A DNA stretch of 64,000 nucleotides from an uncultured Flavobacteriales bacterium (lineage in GTDB: Bacteria > Bacteroidota > Bacteroidia > Flavobacteriales_G > Salibacteraceae). The DNA is taken from positions 62,001 to 126,000 of the forward strand of contig CALSPD010000014.1 of assembly GCA_943788145.1 (NCBI GenBank), given 5' to 3'. The translations under genes and the position numbers were made by a program. This document shows positions 19,233 to 28,221 of the stretch, one piece after another. Under the pieces are notes generated by a model. That model ran no database searches. It saw only the letters and a list, made by a program, of their open reading frames with translations, and had not been told where the DNA came from. The stretch's first letter is position 1. Each line of letters begins with the position of its first letter.

Positions 19233-19811
19233 CTAGCTTCCTCGCTGTGACCCGCCCGCTTTTCGCGGTGCAGCTCCTCCTGCAGATTTCGCTTTTGCCG
19301 CAGCTTTAGGCGCTGCCTTTTTCGTTGCTGGTTTAGCCGCTGCTTTTTTAGCCGTTGACTTCTTTGGTTTCGCTTCTTTCGATTCTGATTCTTCTGTTTC
19401 GGCCTCCTTTTTCTCCTCCTCAGCCTCTTTCGGATCGTAAGCGTTGTTTTCAATAAGTATGTTATACCATTTAACAACTTTGGCCATGTCGCTTATGTAA
19501 ACGCGCTCCTTATCGTAATTCGGCAAAATGGTCTCAAAGAATTTCTTTACCTCCTTTTGATCGCCTTTATGATCAGGGCCTGCTTTACCGCCTTGCTTTT
19601 CAAATATATTTTTGAAAATATCCTTCAGCGGAACTTCTTCCTCGTCCGTATATATGCTGATTTCTTCCAATGCACTCACCTTGGCCGAGCCATGCACCGG
19701 AAATCGTTTTCCATCGGCAATGCCTTCAACGATGATTCCGTTCTTCATTTGACCAACTAATCGATAGAGTCCTGGTTTCCCAGATACAGAAAGTATTTCT
19801 TCAAGCGCCAT
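19233..19811 (-). CDS. DUF5606 protein with histone-H1-like Lys/Ala-rich tail
   Basis: A 192-residue cytoplasmic protein. Residues 1-125 match the DUF5606 family of Bacteroidota (MALEEILSVSGKPGLYRLVGQ start, ALEEISIYTDEEEVPL, FFETILPNYDKERVYISDMAKVVKWYN). After an acidic linker (EAEEEKKEAETEESE) the last 55 residues are a low-complexity Lys/Ala/Pro tail with repeated KKAAAKP/KKAAPKA units, like eukaryotic H1 or bacterial histone-like tails. Such tails bind nucleic acid in other proteins; that is inference here. A good promoter lies immediately upstream. Confidence 0.82.
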   Translation of the reverse strand: MALEEILSVSGKPGLYRLVGQMKNGIIVEGIADGKRFPVHGSAKVSALEEISIYTDEEEVPLKDIFKNIFEKQGGKAGPDHKGDQKEVKKFFETILPNYDKERVYISDMAKVVKWYNILIENNAYDPKEAEEEKKEAETEESESKEAKPKKSTAKKAAAKPATKKAAPKAAAKAKSAGGAAPRKAGGSQRGS

Positions 19812-19833
19812 GTGTTGTTTTAAAAATGGTGGG

Positions 19834-19863
19834 CAAAAATAGTTTTATTATATAATCTTCAAG
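19834..19863 (-). promoter_or_regulatory. Primary-sigma promoter CTTG-N18-TATTTTTG
   Basis: On the minus strand CTTG (19863-19860) and TATTTTTG (19841-19834) are 18 nt apart. The -7 box is an exact TAnnTTTG match and the -33 box is 3 of 4. It lies 22 nt before the DUF5606 start and overlaps the stop codon of the upstream subtilase gene, so DUF5606 has its own promoter. Confidence 0.6.
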
Positions 19864-22651
19864 GCTTGATAAGATCGACCGTGAGCGTTCGTTCAAAATT
19901 CTCCGAGTGAACTTTTAAAAAATATACTCCAGAAGCTTGATTCTTTATTTCCATGTCATGAATATTCGGACCGGCATAAAAGTATTGATCTGCAAAGCTA
20001 TCGACTAAAACTCCTTGTCTATTGTATAATGTAAAGCTCAAATTGCTTTCTACTTTCAAGTCAAAACTTATACGAAATCGACCTGTTGTCGGATTAGGAG
20101 ATAATGATACGAGTTGAAACTCTTTAAAAATTAGATCTGCTGGATTGAACCCATTGTGACGTTTGAAAGCTGAATCGGCAACAATAAGTACGTTTTCAAT
20201 CGAATTATCGGACATAAAAGCAAATGCGACTTTAGTGGAATCACCCCTTTCGATGTTTATTCCACCCGTGGAAACTACGTGACTAACATCCGTTCCAAGT
20301 TCATCCATTCCCATTTGAAATTGATTGGTCGTTAAGGATATAAATTTCTCTTCCGTGCTGTAACCATCTGTTGAAATATCGATACCACCGCTACCATTAT
20401 TTGAATTATCAATCATGTAGCTGTAAAATGGTTTATCCGAGTTTAATTGCTGAATTCCACCAACCAATTGATTTTCGGAACTTGAATAAACGTATCCCAG
20501 TCGCTTTCCATATGCCGTTTCTCCACGATTCTCGATGGCATTTACAACATCCCAATCTGCATACATTCCGACAAAAACGTCCGTTAAATCCTTCTCACTC
20601 ACATTCTTAATAGTGTATTCTACAATCACATAGTTTCGATGTCCTTCATCGTCAAATGCCGTAACTTTTTGAGCTATTTCCAACCCAATCTCATCAATAA
20701 TGGCCGAGGTATCGTTAAACTGACCATAAGCTCGAAACGCTTCTAATCCTTGGTTTGGTTTGATTCGAACGGCAGACATTGGCCAAAAATCGCGATCTAC
20801 ATTTTCGGTGCCCCGCACACGGTCGGTGACTTTGGTATATCCGTAAGATTGGGTTCCGATCATTAAGCCCGCTTCATACAAAAGACTTCCTTGATCTTTG
20901 AATTCAAATCCTAAACCATAGGTTCTAGCATTGTTTGCATAGCCCACATGTCCCGTACTGCTGATGGTTGTAGCCACATCATTGACCGTAACATTAACAA
21001 AGTCAGGATTGATGAGCATTCGAATGAACTCATGCTTGATATAGCTACCTGACACGATTGTTAGTTTCAAATCGACAATTTCATTATAACCCCGCAAGGC
21101 ATTGATCTCAAAACGGAATGGATTCGTCAAGTTATTCGTTCTGCTGTTTTGACCCAGTGCAGGAAACTCTCTTTCGCCTTCGGTGATGGTCACAATCGAA
21201 TCGAGTGAAGTTAAGGTCACATGAATGGCATCGGTTGAACCCAAATAATTGATTAGCTCAATACCAAGTTCTAATTGATCGCCTTGCACAAAAACTAAAT
21301 CGCCATTGTCCGTTAAATCATAGTTCTCCATTCCTAAGGCAATTGTTGCCAACGCGTTGACTGAACCGAACATATTTAAGAGTCCTGAACCCAGCCGATT
21401 TTGATAATTCATATTATCGCCTACCGTGTCAATATTGGTTGCAGTCTCCATCAACTGCGCCTTGATTTGCGCTGGAGACAATGTTGGAAATCGACTTTTC
21501 ACTAAGGCTGCTGCTCCGGCAACAATTGGTGACGACATGGATGTTCCATTGTCATAATCATAGGTTCCATTCTTGGTACTGAAAACATGTTGACCCGGTG
21601 CCGAAATGTCAACTCGGTAATTGTAGCTGGAAAAAATAGCTTTCCCGTCTAGCGAATCTGTTGCGGCAACGCTCATAGCAACTGGAAACGATGCCGGGTA
21701 AAAATCATAATCGTTGTTATTGTTACCCGCACCGCAAACCACTAACTTCCCTTTTTCAGTGGCATATTTCACGATGTCATGTCCGAACTCAGTATATGAA
21801 GTGCTTCCCCATGAACAATTAATGATGTCAACATCTCGGGAAACGGCATATACAATGCCCTCATAACCATGCGTTAATTCTAATTTATCGCCTGCTTTTA
21901 TGGGTAAAATGCTACACGAATAACTTGAACCTGCCCCACCGACCCCATTGTTGGCAGAAGCTGCTGCTAAACCGCTCACGTGTGTGCCGTGCGACCAACT
22001 ACGCTCATCTGGATCATTGTTGTTATCATAGAAATTCCAGCCTCTATAATCATCCGTATAGCCATTGCTATCGTTGTCTTCGCCATCAATTGGATCGAGG
22101 TCGTTGTATTTGATTGCATTAACCAAATCTGGATGATCCCAGTCGGTTCCGGTATCAATTATTCCGATTACAACATCTGAATCACCTGTGTCAACATCCC
22201 AAGCTTCATACGCATGAATGGCTTCTAGGTGCCATTGTTTGAATAACAAAGGATCGTTTGGTTCAAATAAAACTTGTGAGATGAACGCTGGTTCCGCGTA
22301 TGCGACAAGCCCGGTTTGTTTTAGGATATAAATTGCCTTTCTCATATCCAATTTCGCGCTATAATGTAATTCATAAATCAACGAAATATCCGTTACCTTA
22401 TAGGTATTCGGGAGAACTCGATCGGCCTTTTCAATTGGAATTTGCTGGAATTTTCGTTGCAAATCATCCGCTTGCAATCGATCCATTACTTCAAGCATTT
22501 TACGATGATCAATAGAACCGTCTGAACAAGCGGAACGGTGTTCGTTTTTCACCTTAAAAATTATGGTATTGGAGCGAAATGTCGATTGCTGAGCCATCAA
22601 ATCCTGAAATGGTAAAATCGCTACCCAAATGAAAACGAGTAGGTACCTCAT
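19859..22651 (-). CDS. Secreted subtilisin-like S8 protease with type-A T9SS C-terminus
   Basis: A 930-residue protein with a signal peptide (residues 1-20, ending LMAQQ), a propeptide-like region (about 21-130) and an S8 catalytic domain. The triad is clear: Asp in IGIIDTGTDWDHPD, His in WSHGTHVSGLAA, Ser in GTSMSSPIVAGAAAL; the oxyanion Asn region is CGAGNNNND. A beta-rich region with a DVFVGMYADWDV stretch follows, then a type-A T9SS domain at the end (SLSPNPTTGRFRISF, LYNRQGVLVDSF, SGVYFLKVHSENFERTLTVD). Exported by T9SS as a surface or extracellular protease. It overlaps the preceding S8 gene by 4 nt (ATGA), so the two are made together. Confidence 0.93.
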   Translation of the reverse strand: MRYLLVFIWVAILPFQDLMAQQSTFRSNTIIFKVKNEHRSACSDGSIDHRKMLEVMDRLQADDLQRKFQQIPIEKADRVLPNTYKVTDISLIYELHYSAKLDMRKAIYILKQTGLVAYAEPAFISQVLFEPNDPLLFKQWHLEAIHAYEAWDVDTGDSDVVIGIIDTGTDWDHPDLVNAIKYNDLDPIDGEDNDSNGYTDDYRGWNFYDNNNDPDERSWSHGTHVSGLAAASANNGVGGAGSSYSCSILPIKAGDKLELTHGYEGIVYAVSRDVDIINCSWGSTSYTEFGHDIVKYATEKGKLVVCGAGNNNNDYDFYPASFPVAMSVAATDSLDGKAIFSSYNYRVDISAPGQHVFSTKNGTYDYDNGTSMSSPIVAGAAALVKSRFPTLSPAQIKAQLMETATNIDTVGDNMNYQNRLGSGLLNMFGSVNALATIALGMENYDLTDNGDLVFVQGDQLELGIELINYLGSTDAIHVTLTSLDSIVTITEGEREFPALGQNSRTNNLTNPFRFEINALRGYNEIVDLKLTIVSGSYIKHEFIRMLINPDFVNVTVNDVATTISSTGHVGYANNARTYGLGFEFKDQGSLLYEAGLMIGTQSYGYTKVTDRVRGTENVDRDFWPMSAVRIKPNQGLEAFRAYGQFNDTSAIIDEIGLEIAQKVTAFDDEGHRNYVIVEYTIKNVSEKDLTDVFVGMYADWDVVNAIENRGETAYGKRLGYVYSSSENQLVGGIQQLNSDKPFYSYMIDNSNNGSGGIDISTDGYSTEEKFISLTTNQFQMGMDELGTDVSHVVSTGGINIERGDSTKVAFAFMSDNSIENVLIVADSAFKRHNGFNPADLIFKEFQLVSLSPNPTTGRFRISFDLKVESNLSFTLYNRQGVLVDSFADQYFYAGPNIHDMEIKNQASGVYFLKVHSENFERTLTVDLIKP

Positions 22652-25479
22652 AATTTGACTAATTGGATATGTACAGAAGTTGTTTCGGTATACAAGTTCA
22701 AAATATAGACACCTGCATTCAAATAAGAAAGGTCAAAGATTTGGGAGTCGGATACCAATTCGCCAGTTTTCACTAGCGCACCACTTAGGGAAAATAGTTT
22801 CCAAGAGCTGTTCACCGCTTGAATTGGTGCGGTTATGATGATGGCGTCCTTAAATGGATTTGGTGAAATTTGCCAATCCATGCGCGTTAAATCATCTGTA
22901 TTCAGAATGCCTATTTCTACTGGATTTGACAACCATTCGCATCCATTTTTATCTATTAACGATGCGATATACGTTCCAATTTCAGTGGCTTGATACGAAG
23001 AGTCCGTTTCGCCATCAATAATTTCATTGTTCCAATACCAAGCATACATGCTGTTTGTGCCGCTATCTGTTTCAATAACAAGGACGTCATCGAATTTGTG
23101 CCAAAGATTGGGACGAGCCATTTCTGGGAAAAACTGAAGGTCGATCGAATCCGAATAATTAATGCAGCCATAACTGTTCTTAACGGCACAGTAGTAGAGT
23201 CCATTTTGAAGAGCTTCAATGCTATTAGTAGTCCTGCCATTTGACCATAGATACGATCCATAATTGTTTGCTACACTCAATGCTAAAGTTTCATTTGGGC
23301 ACGAAGGGTTGCTCCCGGATACCAACAGAATAGGCTTTAGTGGCAAAGGACGCCTGAAAACATCGACCGAGTCGGAGTTTCCTAGGCAACCCATTTCGTT
23401 GGTTACTTGAGCAAAGTATTGGCCGCTTTGTGTAGCAAAGATTCCCGGGTTAGTTTGACCTGATATCCATTCATAGGCATTGTAATTTCCATTAACGGCA
23501 ATTGAAACCGAATCGCCAGCGCAAAACGCTTCGGTTTCTACCGATAAGCTAGGATGAGGCGTATGAAAACGTAAGGTTTTTACTGCATCTACTTTTCCAT
23601 TTCCCCATAGATCGTTTGGAACCGTCCCGGTGAAAGCGTCTGAAACAGAACCTTGAGCTAAGGCCGTTTTAAAATCCAGCCAGTTTCCATTTGGACATTT
23701 TTCTAAAAAAAGTGCGGCCAATCCTGCAATCACAGGAGAAGCGCTACTAGTCCCTCCCGCTCTGTTGTGTAAGCCTCCAATGGCTACACGATTTCGCTGG
23801 CTCAAATTCACCAATTGAGCCTCGATTTGGAACGATGCCCCTGCTGTCAATGTAATGTCTCCGGGGGCTACGACTTCAGGTTTTAAGTCTCCAAGTCTGT
23901 TCGGCCCAGAACTGCTGGTCGAAGCTATGGCCCCAGCAGTTAACGATGCGAAGGTTACTGTTGCCCCATCCACATCGATGTAGTTTTTGCGATTGGTGAA
24001 ATTTCCCACTGTAATAACATGATCTGAACAAGCCCAATTGCTCACAATTTGTTGCTTATAGTCCGGCAATTTGTAATTTGATATTGCGGGGAAATCCAAC
24101 GTTGAAGGCAAGTTTTGATAAACCATATCATACAAGTTGATGATATCATCGGATGTACTCCACACATCTATTCGACCTTGCCCAGTGGTTGAAAGTCTGA
24201 AGTTATATTGAACCGAATCAATATGATGGGCATAAATCTGCAGTCTGTATGTGCCGTTTATCGAATCTGCCCAAGTTTCTACAACGCCTAAATAGGTTCC
24301 ATTGATGCTCCAAAGCGTGTCTGTAACATTGATAAATAGCCTATTTTCTATGCTATCGAATGGGGTTGAACCTCGGAATTCATACGATGGATTCACCTTA
24401 TCTGCACCAATTGAAAACTGAAGCGACTCCATTTCGCCAACATTGCCAAAGCCTTCGAAAAACACCACGCCATTGCCAGCTGATGCACTGGAAGCTGTTT
24501 TAAACCAAGTAAAGCTTGTATCGTTTGTTGCCTCATAGCCTAAATGATATGGATGCGCTTCTCCAGAATTTCCAGCTGCGCACACCATGATGCGACCTGA
24601 CGATTCATCAAGTTTATCATTAATAAGCTGTGTCGGAATATCTCGCCCATCGTGCGACCCCAAGTAGGAACCGATCGAAGCGTTTATCACACATGGTTTG
24701 CCATAAAACTCGGCACGCTCGAAAATGTAATCAACGGCATCAGCCACAGTCGAAGTCCAACTGAAGGAAGTGAATTTTGATGAAACAATAATGAGATCAG
24801 CTTGGGGAGCACAACCGGTAAATTGGGCATTGGAAAGTCCGTTGCCCGCGGCTATCCCGGATGTATTCGTTCCATGACCATAATAATTGGTTTGATCTTC
24901 ATGAGGACAGTTATTGGCGTTGATATCCGTGCTATCGAAAACCTGACCATAGCCATAGCTTGGCGTGCGCAGGGCATTATATCCCATAGTTTGATCCCAT
25001 AATTCAAGGATGCGCGTTGATCCATTTTCAAATTGAAAATCCGGGTGTTGTAAGTCTATACCAGCATCGATGACGCCCATAATAACGCCATTCCCTTTAT
25101 AGGCTGCTGGAAGATTTGCTGTTCCATCGTGCACCGCTTTTATCCGACTATGAATCCTTGATTCATTCAATAAAACTTGACCCTGGCCCAATTCAAAATG
25201 AATCGCTTCAACTTGGTCAAAATCGTTCAAAAGTTGTAGGTTTTGAAATGGAATTATTGCTGCTGTGTATTGCTTATGTGTGTATTTATAATGTCCTTCT
25301 AATGCAGTGATTATAAGTTTCAGCTCATTTACATCGCCTTTGAGGAATAGATGCATTTCTTCATTTTCCGGAATTTGATCCTTAAAAACCTCAAGTGATA
25401 ATGGCAGTTTTGTCATTCGGTTTTGACCAAATGAATTGCCGAAATACAATAAAAAAAGAAAGAGGCAAATTCGGTTCAC
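22648..25479 (-). CDS. Secreted subtilisin-like S8 protease with Ig-like and type-A T9SS domains, GTG start
   Basis: A 943-residue protein starting at GTG (25477-25479), which overlaps the TGA of the upstream gene as GTGA. Signal peptide residues 1-18. The S8 triad: Asp in GVIDAGIDLQHPDF, His in YYGHGTNTSGIAAG, Ser in GGTSSASPVIAGLAALF. There is a long insert between His and Ser, as in the C5a/lactocepin-like subgroup. Two Ig-like segments follow (CAGDSVSIAVNG, ETLALSVANNYGSYLWSNG) and a type-A T9SS domain closes it (QISPNPFKDAIIIT, FSLSGALVKTGEL, AGVYILNLYTETTSVHIQLVKL). Likely an extracellular protease used in peptide nutrition together with its 3' neighbour. Confidence 0.92.
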   Translation of the reverse strand: MNRICLFLFLLYFGNSFGQNRMTKLPLSLEVFKDQIPENEEMHLFLKGDVNELKLIITALEGHYKYTHKQYTAAIIPFQNLQLLNDFDQVEAIHFELGQGQVLLNESRIHSRIKAVHDGTANLPAAYKGNGVIMGVIDAGIDLQHPDFQFENGSTRILELWDQTMGYNALRTPSYGYGQVFDSTDINANNCPHEDQTNYYGHGTNTSGIAAGNGLSNAQFTGCAPQADLIIVSSKFTSFSWTSTVADAVDYIFERAEFYGKPCVINASIGSYLGSHDGRDIPTQLINDKLDESSGRIMVCAAGNSGEAHPYHLGYEATNDTSFTWFKTASSASAGNGVVFFEGFGNVGEMESLQFSIGADKVNPSYEFRGSTPFDSIENRLFINVTDTLWSINGTYLGVVETWADSINGTYRLQIYAHHIDSVQYNFRLSTTGQGRIDVWSTSDDIINLYDMVYQNLPSTLDFPAISNYKLPDYKQQIVSNWACSDHVITVGNFTNRKNYIDVDGATVTFASLTAGAIASTSSSGPNRLGDLKPEVVAPGDITLTAGASFQIEAQLVNLSQRNRVAIGGLHNRAGGTSSASPVIAGLAALFLEKCPNGNWLDFKTALAQGSVSDAFTGTVPNDLWGNGKVDAVKTLRFHTPHPSLSVETEAFCAGDSVSIAVNGNYNAYEWISGQTNPGIFATQSGQYFAQVTNEMGCLGNSDSVDVFRRPLPLKPILLVSGSNPSCPNETLALSVANNYGSYLWSNGRTTNSIEALQNGLYYCAVKNSYGCINYSDSIDLQFFPEMARPNLWHKFDDVLVIETDSGTNSMYAWYWNNEIIDGETDSSYQATEIGTYIASLIDKNGCEWLSNPVEIGILNTDDLTRMDWQISPNPFKDAIIITAPIQAVNSSWKLFSLSGALVKTGELVSDSQIFDLSYLNAGVYILNLYTETTSVHIQLVKL

Positions 25480-25943
25480 GACACGGTAAATTCTGGTAGA
25501 TCGTTTATGAAGACGTATTTATTCAATTCAGGTCGAAACTCGGAAAAAATATGCGTCAAACCATTGGAAAGGCCAATATACTTTGGTTTTAAAACGGAAC
25601 CATAGGTTAGTGCTTGCTGCCAAACGTTTTCATCTATGGCAACATCACTCGCTTTTAATTCAACCACCAACCAAATGGAATTGTTCATATTGACAACACT
25701 TATATCTGGCCGCTTTCTCACCTTGCCATATTTTATCTCTGATTCCAGCATAAGTGCTGATTCGGGTACCATTTTATGGGAAAGCAAGTAATGCGCAAAA
25801 TGTTGCCGAACCCACTCTTCGGGAGTTAATACAATAAATTTTTTACGAAATCGATCGAAGATTTGAATCTGCTCCGAAGCCCTTTTAACTTTGGCCTCCA
25901 TTGGAGGTAAATTCAGAGGTGGAAACTTCTTACGATCTATCAA
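25476..25943 (-). CDS. HsdR-N-terminal-like (PD-(D/E)XK) protein
   Basis: A 155-residue protein resembling the N-terminal nuclease domain of type I restriction HsdR subunits. It has a VRQHFAHYLLSHK helix, then RKRPDISVVN and a WLVVELKA strand, giving the D...ExK metal-site pattern of the PD-(D/E)XK fold. It lacks any helicase part, so it is not a restriction subunit; stand-alone versions are common beside holA in Bacteroidota. It is transcribed divergently from holA with about 20 nt between the genes, which suggests a shared regulatory region and perhaps a DNA-repair role (inference). Confidence 0.82.
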   Translation of the reverse strand: MIDRKKFPPLNLPPMEAKVKRASEQIQIFDRFRKKFIVLTPEEWVRQHFAHYLLSHKMVPESALMLESEIKYGKVRKRPDISVVNMNNSIWLVVELKASDVAIDENVWQQALTYGSVLKPKYIGLSNGLTHIFSEFRPELNKYVFINDLPEFTVS

Positions 25944-25964
25944 TGTTTAAATTCATTTGATGCT

Positions 25965-26984
25965 ATGGCGAAATTAAAGCAGTACATGGACATATTAGTA
26001 AGCCTGAAAAAAGGCGACTATAAACCATTGTATTTGCTGCATGGTGATGAACCTTATTACATTGACAAAGTCAGTAAATTCATTGAAAAGCATGCGTTAG
26101 AGGAGCATGAAAGGGACTTCAACCTCAACATTTTATACGGCCGCGATCTGAAGAAAGACGATCTATTGGATACGGTGAGGCGATTTCCGATGATGGCACA
26201 GCGGCAGGTTGTGATTGTTCGCGAAGCGCAAGATTTTTCAGGAAGATGGGCTGATTTAGAGGGCTATTTTCAAAACCCAATGCCTTCAACTGTCCTTGTA
26301 ATCGACTATAAATACAAATCGGCAGATGCCAAAACAAAATGGTATAAAGCCATTCAAGCCAACGGTACAATTCTTCAATCTTCGAAGCATTATGACAACG
26401 AATTACCGGAAGTGATATCTGGATTTGTTCGTGAGATGAAGTATCGTATCAATCCGAATGCGGCCCACTTAATGGCCGAATATCTCGGAAATGATTTGGA
26501 AAAGATTGAGATGGAATTGGGTAAACTGACTATTACCGTTCCGCTTTCTAAGGAAATTAGCGTTGATGACATCCATCGACTTATCGGTGTGAGCAAAGAA
26601 TACAATGTATTTGAATACCTCAATGCGGTTTCGTCAAGGGATGCATTTCGAAGTTATAAGATCGCTCAATTTCTCGGGAAGAACGAGAAAAACAATCCAT
26701 TTATACTGATAATAGGCACACTATTCGCACACTTCTCAAAAGTGATGATCTATCATAGTTTGAAATCAAAAGACCTTAATTCTGTGGCGGAGGCCTTAGG
26801 TATGCGCAGCACATACGCGGCTCGTTCTATTCTGGAATCGGGTCGGCATTTTACCTTCGCTCAAGTGGCGCAAATCATCAACCTACTTAGAGAATTTGAC
26901 GCTCGAAATAAAGGTGTGAATGTGGCTTACGGACAATCGTCAGAAGATATGTTGAAGGAATTAACCTTTCGAATGTTGAATTAA
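25965..26984 (+). CDS. holA: DNA polymerase III subunit delta
   Basis: A 339-residue protein of normal length for HolA. The N-terminal YLLHGDEPYYIDKVSKFIEKHAL, the YGRDLKKDDLLDTVRRFPMMAQRQVVIVREAQ segment and the C-terminal helical region (EYNVFEYLNAVSSRDAFRSYKI, RSTYAARSILESGRHF) are characteristic. Delta opens the beta sliding clamp within the clamp-loader complex. The gene is intact, converges with rsmG and overlaps its stop by 4 nt. Confidence 0.92.
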   Translation: MAKLKQYMDILVSLKKGDYKPLYLLHGDEPYYIDKVSKFIEKHALEEHERDFNLNILYGRDLKKDDLLDTVRRFPMMAQRQVVIVREAQDFSGRWADLEGYFQNPMPSTVLVIDYKYKSADAKTKWYKAIQANGTILQSSKHYDNELPEVISGFVREMKYRINPNAAHLMAEYLGNDLEKIEMELGKLTITVPLSKEISVDDIHRLIGVSKEYNVFEYLNAVSSRDAFRSYKIAQFLGKNEKNNPFILIIGTLFAHFSKVMIYHSLKSKDLNSVAEALGMRSTYAARSILESGRHFTFAQVAQIINLLREFDARNKGVNVAYGQSSEDMLKELTFRMLN

Positions 26985-27610
26985 CGTGCTATGTCAAGCC
27001 AAACGATCTTTTTCGTTTCAAAGAAGGGATCTTCAAAGCATTCATCCACGTACCAAATTCGGTAATTGCAACCCAATTCATCCAATTCATTTTGGAAGTC
27101 GCCTCCTTTAATATATATGAGTCCATTTGGAAGCTCACACTCCCTGCCTTTTTTGATTTTCCGATTCAACCAGGCTGTCATGGTGGGCAAACTGCTCACG
27201 GCACGACTGACCACAAAATCAAAGCGTTGGTTTACTTCTTCCATTCGAACATTCATCGCCTTGACGTTCTTTATGCCCAAAGTATCACACATGTTTTGAA
27301 CCGCTCGTATTTTCTTTCCAATTGAATCAATCAAAACAAACTGTGTTTCAGGAAACAAGATGGCTAAAGGTATTCCAGGTAGTCCACCGCCAGTACCAAC
27401 ATCAGCCACAAGCATTCCAGCCTTAAACTGAACCACTTTAGCAATGGAAATGGAATGTAAGATGTGCCTCGTCCAGACAAATTCAGTTTCCTTACGAGAA
27501 ATTAAATTAATCTGCTGATTGGTTTCGAGCAGCAATTGCTCAAATGCAAGCATTTTTTGTTCCTTTTCTGGAGTTATCCAGTCGAGGTATTTTTTAAGGG
27601 ATTTATCCAT
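26981..27610 (-). CDS. rsmG: 16S rRNA (guanine-N7)-methyltransferase RsmG
   Basis: A 209-residue SAM-dependent methyltransferase. Motif I is VADVGTGGGLPGIPLAIL, followed by FVLIDSIGKKIRAVQNM and the family motif DFVVSRAVSSLPTM. RsmG makes m7G527 in 16S rRNA; loss gives low-level streptomycin resistance in other bacteria. It is the last gene of a minus-strand operon: small membrane protein, GT2, ECF sigma, rsmG, with only 5 nt between the sigma gene and rsmG. Confidence 0.94.
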   Translation of the reverse strand: MDKSLKKYLDWITPEKEQKMLAFEQLLLETNQQINLISRKETEFVWTRHILHSISIAKVVQFKAGMLVADVGTGGGLPGIPLAILFPETQFVLIDSIGKKIRAVQNMCDTLGIKNVKAMNVRMEEVNQRFDFVVSRAVSSLPTMTAWLNRKIKKGRECELPNGLIYIKGGDFQNELDELGCNYRIWYVDECFEDPFFETKKIVWLDIAR

Positions 27611-27615
27611 TTCGA

Positions 27616-28221
27616 TTAAATGCCCTTTCCAGCATGTTTAAGGATTTCAAACATCAACTCGCGCGCACGAAAAAGCTGTGCTTTCAAGGTACCTAGAGGT
27701 AAATCGAGTTCAATAGCTATTTCTTCATAGCTCAATTCTTTGAAATAACGCAATTGAACCAGATACTGATATTTCGGTTTGAGTTGTTCCACAATACGGT
27801 GCATTTCCTCAACGCGTTGATCTTTCATAAGCACCTCTTCCGGATTGAGGCCTTCAGATTCAAAATCGATACTCCGTTCTTCGCCATCCGCGCCAATCGA
27901 TCCCGTGTCGATAGAGATAGTCATTGACTTTTTCTTTTTTCGCAAGAAATCAATGCAATTATTTGAGGCTATTTTGAAAAGCCAAGTGCTAAATGCATAA
28001 TCTGGTCGGTATTGATCGAGACGCTTAAACGCCTTTCCGAATGCCTCAATGGTCAAATCGTCTGCGTCATCCTTATTCATGACCATTTTCATCATCATGA
28101 AATAAATATTATCTCGATAGACAGCCATGAGTTTGGTATAGGCCCGCTGATCTCCACCTAGTGCTTTATCCACTAAATCAAGGTCTCTTTTGGCGCTATC
28201 ACTTATGTTCTGCTGATCCAT
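27616..28221 (-). CDS. ECF-type RNA polymerase sigma factor
   Basis: A 201-residue sigma-70 family protein with region 2 (DADDLTIEAFGKAFKRLDQY, FSTWLFKIASNNCIDFLRKKKK) and region 4 (YFKELSYEEIAIELDLPLGTLKAQLFRARELMFEIL). A 30-residue acidic linker (GADGEERSIDFESEGLNPEEV) lies between them. No anti-sigma gene adjoins. It overlaps the end of the GT2 gene by 19 nt. Its targets are unknown. It belongs to a different group from the sigma factor at 50.5 kb, which has an anti-sigma partner. Confidence 0.9.
   Translation of the reverse strand: MDQQNISDSAKRDLDLVDKALGGDQRAYTKLMAVYRDNIYFMMMKMVMNKDDADDLTIEAFGKAFKRLDQYRPDYAFSTWLFKIASNNCIDFLRKKKKSMTISIDTGSIGADGEERSIDFESEGLNPEEVLMKDQRVEEMHRIVEQLKPKYQYLVQLRYFKELSYEEIAIELDLPLGTLKAQLFRARELMFEILKHAGKGI

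Noticed and set aside
19175-19477. Lys/Arg-rich 100-codon frame in the DUF5606 region
   Set aside because: It is the shifted reading of the Lys/Ala repeat tail in another frame on the same strand; no independent support.
25476-25943. Type I restriction-modification system
   Set aside because: Only an HsdR-N-like domain is present, without helicase, HsdM or HsdS; such stand-alone proteins routinely sit beside holA.
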